From an uncultured Pseudokineococcus sp. (lineage in GTDB: Bacteria > Actinomycetota > Actinomycetes > Actinomycetales > Quadrisphaeraceae): DNA of 64,000 nucleotides. Of this stretch, positions 59,660-64,000 are shown one piece after another. Each line of letters starts with the position of its first letter. The first letter of the stretch is position 1. The stretch covers positions 49,056 to 113,055 of the forward strand of contig NZ_CANMAA010000011.1 of assembly GCF_947495735.1 (NCBI RefSeq). Reading direction: 5' to 3'. The translations under genes and the position numbers were made by a program. The notes beneath the pieces were generated by a model, which was given only the letters and a program-made list of their open reading frames with translations, had not been told where the DNA came from and did no database searches.

Positions 59660-60601
59660 TCAGCCGAAGGCTCCGGCGAGTGCCATTTCAGTGACCGCGC
59701 CCACCACGCCGCCGACTGAGGTGGATAGGGCCCCGACGCCAGCTCGCTCCGCCAGCGCACGCAACTTGCCGGCCCTGCTAAGTACCTCCGCACCCTGTGG
59801 GTGCTTCTGCAATAGCGCTTCGCGCAGCTCGCGGACAGCAGCCACGACGTCCTCGGCGAGATCCGGCGGAGCAGAGCCGGCCTCAGCGGACGCTTGCTCC
59901 AGCAATTCGAGCACTTCGGCGAGACTGCTCCCAGACGAAGCCTGGGCCCCCTCACCGATGGCCGTTGGGCCACTCGGATTGTTGATAGTCGTTGTATACG
60001 TGTTAGTGCTACCAGTCACCCGCGCCCGGAAGGCGTCGTCGACGCTCGTCTTGCTCGGCAACTCTTCAAGAGGCGTAGACGCAGTAAGATCAGCCACGAC
60101 GTCGACTAGTTTAGTGCGAATCTGCCCGATCACCCCAGCCAGATTCGTGCCCGACACGCGGTAAGACAAGTTTACGACGCTCTGATATGGGCCCAGCTGG
60201 CGATTCCAAAGATTCATGGCGTACCCCATGGCTGGCGTCGTAAAGGAGACTGAGTCCTGGCCCATCATGGCTTCGAGTGACTCAACGGGCTGCCGAAGGA
60301 TCAGCTCCTCCGGCAGGTACTCCCTCACCTGGCCAGGCACCTGGAAACGAGTGACCACCTGCCCGGTTGCCCACGTGTTCCCGGAGATCGAGTCCATCGA
60401 CATGGGAACGTTGCTGAATCTCCGGTACTCCGGCGCCACATCATCGTCGCCGTAGCCGTTGAGTTCACGCCGCGCCCAATCACGCAGACTCGCGGACCCC
60501 GTCTCGGCCCCCAGCATCAAGCACACCCTTAAGAGGCCAGCCAACGGCTCTGCCTCATCGAGTACACGAAGCCGAAGCGAGGTCAGCAGCGTTCCCGTCA
60601 C
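59660..60601 (-). CDS. AbiTii-domain protein (abortive-infection-like)
   Basis: The 313-residue protein begins with an AbiTii-type N-terminal domain: LLRVCLMLGAETGSASLRDW, ARRELNGYGDDDVAPEYRRF. The middle is beta-rich. After about residue 200 comes a linker (NNPSGPTAIGEGAQASSGSS) of the GxxAxG kind often seen before effector or coupling modules, followed by a coiled-coil-like helix (LAEVLELLEQASAEAGSAPP). The C-terminus is glycine/alanine-rich and could touch a membrane. AbiTii domains occur in phage-defence genes. It is next to dif-like site C. Confidence 0.7.
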   Translation of the reverse strand: MTGTLLTSLRLRVLDEAEPLAGLLRVCLMLGAETGSASLRDWARRELNGYGDDDVAPEYRRFSNVPMSMDSISGNTWATGQVVTRFQVPGQVREYLPEELILRQPVESLEAMMGQDSVSFTTPAMGYAMNLWNRQLGPYQSVVNLSYRVSGTNLAGVIGQIRTKLVDVVADLTASTPLEELPSKTSVDDAFRARVTGSTNTYTTTINNPSGPTAIGEGAQASSGSSLAEVLELLEQASAEAGSAPPDLAEDVVAAVRELREALLQKHPQGAEVLSRAGKLRALAERAGVGALSTSVGGVVGAVTEMALAGAFG

Positions 60602-60977
60602 TTCGCAACTCTAGATGAGTGGCGTGCACGGGGGCTTGTCGCAGCCATCCTGATCCACCGGCACCCGGTGGTCTTATCGCTCGTTCCCCTCCCCCATCGC
60701 GTGGCGCCGCGGGCGCTGGCCCGCTCGTGCCGGGTCCGGGTCACCCGCCGCGCGCCGCTCCACGAGGGCTACCGGCACCCGCCGGCCGCTCGAGCACCGC
60801 ACCGACGCTTGCCCAGCCGTCCCGCTCGGGATCGCTGGCCGAGACGGCCACACCGGCGGCACGGCCTTGCACTGCCGACCAGCGTGCGCGAAACCCCGCC
60901 TCACCTTGAGCGCACGCCAGCCGCGAAGCACCACCCAGCGAACGCGAACCTGTAAGGATCAACCGTGGCCGGCGCCC
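60602..60977. other. Intergenic region without a convincing gene
   Basis: This is a GC-rich region between the divergent AbiTii and hypothetical genes. Short open frames have arginine/proline-rich products typical of noncoding high-GC DNA. No repeat or operator was identified. Confidence 0.45.
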
Positions 60978-61526
60978 ATGACCTACGGTCATAGGCCCTC
61001 GCCAGTAGATGTCGCAACGGCGGCCACCGCCTCCGTCGAGCACGTGGAGCGACTGTCAACGCAAGTCGAGGAGGGAAGCGTCATAGACGCCGTGGACCGT
61101 GCCATCGGACGACGACGCGCCTGGCAGATCGCCGTAGTCGAAGCACTCGCATGCTTGGCCGTGGTCGTAGGCCTAGGACTACTCGCCGGCCGCGGAAGCG
61201 CCACGCCCGAGGTGCCACGACGAGACGACGGCCTCGCGGTGTCGACCTGGGAGCCCGAGGGTCTGGGCCTCACCGGGGACAACCCCACCCTCACCGGCAC
61301 CCTCGAAGGTCTCGACGGCTGCCTCGTCATCCGCGCGAACGAGGAGAACGCCGGCGCGATCTACGTGCCCGTCTTCGACCTCGGAGCTTCCAATCTCGAC
61401 TCCGCCCTCCTCGAGGTCGGCACGACCGTGCAACTGAAGGGCGCCTGGGTCTCTCCGAGCACCGAGCTCTCGGTGCCGAACGCGTGCGCAGGACAAGGTC
61501 GACTTTGGCGAGTCGCACGGGCGTGA
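60978..61526 (+). CDS. Hypothetical single-pass membrane protein
   Basis: The 182-residue protein has a cytoplasmic N-terminus with a helical VEHVERLSTQVEEGSVIDAV, a helix AVVEALACLAVVVGLGLLAG and an outside beta domain (TLTGTLEGLDGCLVIRANEE, TTVQLKGAWVSP) that looks OB-fold-like. Two cysteines could pair. No family recognised. ATG at 60978 is preferred over longer readings. Confidence 0.6.
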   Translation: MTYGHRPSPVDVATAATASVEHVERLSTQVEEGSVIDAVDRAIGRRRAWQIAVVEALACLAVVVGLGLLAGRGSATPEVPRRDDGLAVSTWEPEGLGLTGDNPTLTGTLEGLDGCLVIRANEENAGAIYVPVFDLGASNLDSALLEVGTTVQLKGAWVSPSTELSVPNACAGQGRLWRVARA

Positions 61527-61575
61527 CCCGCCCTTGCCCCTGACCGCCGACCACCCGCAACGCCGTCGCGCTGTC

Positions 61576-61611
61576 GATCGTCGTCCGGTCAGCGTCCCGC
61601 TGACGATCGTC
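61576..61611. repeat. REP-like element R2, copy 1
   Basis: A 36-bp element runs from GATCGTCGTCCGGTC to GCTGACGATCGTC, with inner hairpin GTCAGCG-TCC-CGCTGAC. It shares layout and most bases with the copies at 63225 and 63889. It lies in the 335-bp gap 61527-61861, in which no gene is seen. Confidence 0.6.
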
Positions 61612-61861
61612 AACCGGAGCAGCGACGTCGGGGACGTGGGCACGCTGGGTGGCAGGTCGCTTCCACTGCTCTGGGTGAGGTGCCATGCTCGATGGCGTCA
61701 GGTGTCTGCCTGGCCGCATCGAGACCGCCCGGCCAGGGAGCCTGCGCGCCGTCCGCTGCGTCGTCAGCGCCCGTCGCGGCGATGACTCCTGACGTGAGAC
61801 CCACCGCCCTCAGGCGCACGGGGACCTTCACGTCCGGCAGGGCCGCGAGAGGCCTCCGCCC

Positions 61862-63157
61862 GTGTCGACGACATCCCCGAGCTCTGACTCCGCTTCATCG
61901 CCTGCCGTGCGGGGCGACGGCTCCTACCGCGCGCTGTTGGCCCTGCCCGGTGCAGCCGGGTTCTTCTTCGCCGCGAACAGCGGTCGGGTCGGTGTGGCCG
62001 CCACCGGCCTGGGCTTGATCTGGCTCATCACCGGGTCGGGTGGCTCCTTCGCCGTCGCCGGCCTCGTCGTCGGCGCCTTCGCCGCCGCTGAGGCCTTGGT
62101 CGGCCCGCAGGTCGCGCGACTGATCGACCGGTGGGGCCAGACCCGCGTCCTGCCCTGGATGCTCACCGTCCACGCCGCAACCGTGGTGGCGACGGTGGCC
62201 GCCGTGCTGGCGGGGTCGCCCGTCGTCGTCGTTGTCTTGGCCGGCGCGGTCGCCGGCGCCAGCACGCCCCAGCTCGGGGCGCTGTCCACGGCCAGGTGGG
62301 CTGCCCTGCTGGGCGACCGACGCGGGTGGCTGCCGCGCGCCTTCGCCTTGGAGTCCCTGGCCAACGCGGTCGCCTTCCTCCTCGGCCCGGTCCTGGTCAG
62401 CGTGGCCGCGACTACCGGGCCCGCGTGGGCCGGCACGGCAGGTGCGGCCGTCGTGGTCGTCATCGGCGGCTCTGCGCTCGCGCTCCAGCCCCGCACCGCA
62501 CCCCCCGTGGCGACGCTGATCACCAGCTCGAGCACCAGGAGTCCCCGGAGTAGTGAGGCCGCCGCCGGTCACGGTCTGCGCAGTGCTCGTTTCGCGCTGC
62601 TGGTCACCCTCACCGGGGTGCTGGGGCTGCACTTCGGTGCGGTGACGTTGTCGATGACCGCCTGGGCTACCGAGCAGGGCAGCGCAGCGATGGCCACGGG
62701 CTTGATCGGGGTCTCCAGCGCAGCGGGCCTGGTCGGGGCCTGGGCGTACGGCCTGCGACGCTGGCAAGCGCCGCCCGTCGTCCAGCTCTGCTGCGCTGCC
62801 GCGGTCATGGCCCTTGGCTGTGCCGGCGCGGCCGTCGTCAGTGGCCTCGACGCCCACGACGCACCCTTGGTGGCGCGCCTGGTCATCCTGGGCGCCTGCA
62901 TCGCCCTGACCAGCGTCCTGGTGCCCGTGATCATCGTGCAACTGACCGTCCTGACCGAAGCCGGCTTGGCCCGGGCGGTCCTGACCCAAGCGCTGACGTG
63001 GGCCAACTCCGCCAGCGCCGCCGGCAGCGCCGCAGCAGGAGCGCTGGCCGGCGTCCTCATCGACACGACCGGCGCCCGCGGCGGCTTCGCGCTCCTGACC
63101 GCCGTCAGCACCTTCCTGCTGCTTCTCGCCCTCACCAGCCGAAGGCGACTCAGCTGA
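61862..63157 (+). CDS. MFS transporter
   Basis: The 431-residue protein has about 12 helices, e.g. FAVAGLVVGAFAAAEALVGP, VVVVVLAGAVAGASTPQLG and the C-terminal AAGALAGVLIDTTGARGG. The loop VARLIDRWGQTRVLPW resembles MFS motif A. Family members of this kind export drugs or other small molecules; the substrate is unknown. The GTG start at 61862 is the first sensible one. The next 340 bp downstream contain only repeats. Confidence 0.8.
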   Translation: MSTTSPSSDSASSPAVRGDGSYRALLALPGAAGFFFAANSGRVGVAATGLGLIWLITGSGGSFAVAGLVVGAFAAAEALVGPQVARLIDRWGQTRVLPWMLTVHAATVVATVAAVLAGSPVVVVVLAGAVAGASTPQLGALSTARWAALLGDRRGWLPRAFALESLANAVAFLLGPVLVSVAATTGPAWAGTAGAAVVVVIGGSALALQPRTAPPVATLITSSSTRSPRSSEAAAGHGLRSARFALLVTLTGVLGLHFGAVTLSMTAWATEQGSAAMATGLIGVSSAAGLVGAWAYGLRRWQAPPVVQLCCAAAVMALGCAGAAVVSGLDAHDAPLVARLVILGACIALTSVLVPVIIVQLTVLTEAGLARAVLTQALTWANSASAAGSAAAGALAGVLIDTTGARGGFALLTAVSTFLLLLALTSRRRLS

Positions 63158-63224
63158 GCCGCCGGCTACGGGCCTCCGTGCAACTGCAGAACGGGAGGGA
63201 CGGGATGGCGGCCCTCCCGCAGAC

Positions 63225-63260
63225 GATCGCTGGTCGGACAGCGTCCCGCTGTCGATCGGC
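63225..63260 (+). repeat. REP-like element R2, copy 2
   Basis: A 36-bp element starts GATCGCTGGTCGGACAGCG, continues TCC, and ends CGCTGTCGATCGGC. The inner hairpin GACAGCG-TCC-CGCTGTC is perfect. An inverted near-copy lies at 63889. Confidence 0.75.
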
Positions 63261-63398
63261 GACTGGGACGGCCAGACCGGAAGGGCCTTGCTCGACGACG
63301 GGTAGCAGGCGAACCTTGGATCGACGGCCGCGTCGTCAAGGGCCTATGGGAACGCAGGCGCTCAAACCCATCGCGGTGGAGTAACCCTCACGGGGCGA

Positions 63399-63423
63399 GC
63401 CGGTTCGAGTCCGGCATTCGGCG
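63399..63423 (+). other. tRNA T-arm-like sequence, possible tRNA remnant
   Basis: GCCGGTTCGAGTCCGGC has the exact form of a tRNA T-arm (5-bp stem, 7-nt TTCGAGT loop), followed by ATTCGGCG, which could be a 3' acceptor strand. No matching 5' acceptor (GCCGAAT) or anticodon stem is found 60-95 bp upstream, so this is not a complete tRNA. It may be a truncated tRNA or an attachment-site remnant. Confidence 0.35.
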
Positions 63424-63468
63424 CGGCCGTCTTCCCCCGGGGGGCCACCACCCGTAGTCTCGCTGCCC

Positions 63469-63488
63469 ATCGCTGGCCGGACAGCGTC
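63469..63488 (+). repeat. REP-like element R2, partial copy 3
   Basis: ATCGCTGGCCGGACAGCGTC matches the first half of copy 2 with one change (GGT to GGC); the second half is absent. Confidence 0.6.
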
Positions 63489-63499
63489 ACACTCGCTCG

Positions 63500-63691
63500 T
63501 TAGGGGTTCGGCGGCCGCGGCGGCTCTCGACGTCTGCGGCCTTCGACGGCCGTCGTGAGGATGCCTACCGCGCCCAAGAGGCAGACCGCCAGGACGACTC
63601 CCCAGTCGACGACGCCGAGAAGCCAAAGCACCACAACGATCACGACCACCGCAGCAGTGATGAACCGCCAGACAGTCTCGGGCTTCGCCAT
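63500..63691 (-). CDS. Small two-helix membrane protein
   Basis: The 63-residue product MAKPETVWRFITAAVVVIVV... has two hydrophobic stretches (FITAAVVVIVVVLWLLGV and WGVVLAVCLLGAVGILTTAV) and a basic, proline-rich tail. ATG at 63691 has GGGAGGAG at good spacing, better than ATG at 63697, which is too close to it. It lies between inverted R2 repeat copies. Function unknown. Confidence 0.6.
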   Translation of the reverse strand: MAKPETVWRFITAAVVVIVVVLWLLGVVDWGVVLAVCLLGAVGILTTAVEGRRRREPPRPPNP

Positions 63692-63888
63692 CGACATCTC
63701 CTCCCGGGGGCGACGAGGCGGATCATCCGACATCGACACCCTGGCGAGCATGCTGCAACCGCGTGCAAGCGGCAGCCCCTGCACCGCACAATCGACCCGT
63801 TTGAGGTTGTCCGATAGCCGACCGCCTGGCGGCACCGTCGCGGCCGCGCGAAGCCGGCGCCCCAGCGCCCCCCGCGGCCGTCCCACAT

Positions 63889-63923
63889 CCGATCGACAGC
63901 GGGACGCTGTCCAGCCAGCGATC
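63889..63923 (-). repeat. REP-like element R2, copy 4 (inverted)
   Basis: CCGATCGACAGCGGGACGCT followed by GTCCAGCCAGCGATC is the reverse complement of copy 2 with two or three differences. Together the two copies form 35-bp inverted repeats about 630 bp apart around the small membrane protein gene. Confidence 0.75.
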
Positions 63924-63972
63924 CCCGGATCCTCGCGGTGGTCGCAACAGCCGAAGCCACCAGGGGACGGCG

Positions 63973-64000
63973 ATGGTCAGGTTCACTGCCGTGATGGACA
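63973..64000 (+). CDS. Start of a gene cut by the window end
   Basis: ATG at 63973 follows AGGGGACGGCG and encodes MVRFTAVMD before the window ends. Too short to identify. Confidence 0.35.

Noticed and set aside
60674..60934. 86-codon minus-strand gene
   Set aside because: Arg/Ala-rich product with no start context or family resemblance.
63320..63425. Complete tRNA-Leu-like gene
   Set aside because: Only the T-arm is convincing; acceptor and anticodon stems do not pair.

Overview
The window is very GC-rich (runs of GCC/GAC/GTC codons, many GTG starts, frequent 4-nt GTGA/ATGA gene overlaps), as expected for a high-GC Actinomycetota chromosome. A Kineosporiia-like lineage is a guess only. No rRNA, intact tRNA, transposase or CRISPR array was recognised.

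Layout. 0-8.4 kb: housekeeping-type genes (MDR oxidoreductase, AAA ATPase, amidohydrolase, a protein made of four DivIVA-like repeats, class III aminotransferase, nucleoside hydrolase), with tandem repeats placed directly behind stop codons. 8.4-25.6 kb: a mannan/manno-oligosaccharide utilisation locus (GH1, GH5, aldo/keto reductase, AGE-family mannose isomerase, LacI regulator, SGNH esterase, methyltransferase, GH2 beta-mannosidase, five-gene Opp-type ABC importer, cytosolic GH26). Three copies of a CTGAACC|GGTTCAG-like palindrome mark the probable LacI regulon. 25.7-29.1 kb: a MalEFG/AglEFG-like sugar importer without its own ATPase. 29.3-33.5 kb: a blue-light type c-di-GMP enzyme (EAL-DICT-LOV-GGDEF) and a chemoreceptor. 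33.6-36.7 kb: GH42 beta-galactosidase divergent from a LacI regulator with a CebR-like operator between them. 36.7-38.8 kb: glycosyltransferase, YchJ-like and DUF2277 genes.

38.9-50.0 kb is a zinc-economy region. It holds zinc-free ribosomal protein paralogues (S14, L33, L28 and, divergently, L31) around a Zur-like box, a frameshifted COG0523 gene, a tandemly duplicated His-rich protein, an ArsR repressor with a complete alpha5 zinc site, and a five-gene Opp/Cnt-like ABC plus MFS operon with a fused permease that is preceded by a second Zur-like box. An aldo/keto reductase sits inside this stretch. 50.0-53.3 kb: a translationally coupled four-gene operon (acyl-CoA dehydrogenase, PIG-L deacetylase, methyltransferase, GT2).

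53.3-64 kb is accessory. It has a broken DUF805 gene, AT-richer hypothetical genes, an AbiTii-domain gene, an MFS gene and two repeat families. The most striking feature is three 28-bp sites with the 11-6-11 architecture of dif/Xer sites. They punctuate this stretch, two of them just behind minus-strand genes, which suggests Xer-type cassettes or modules.
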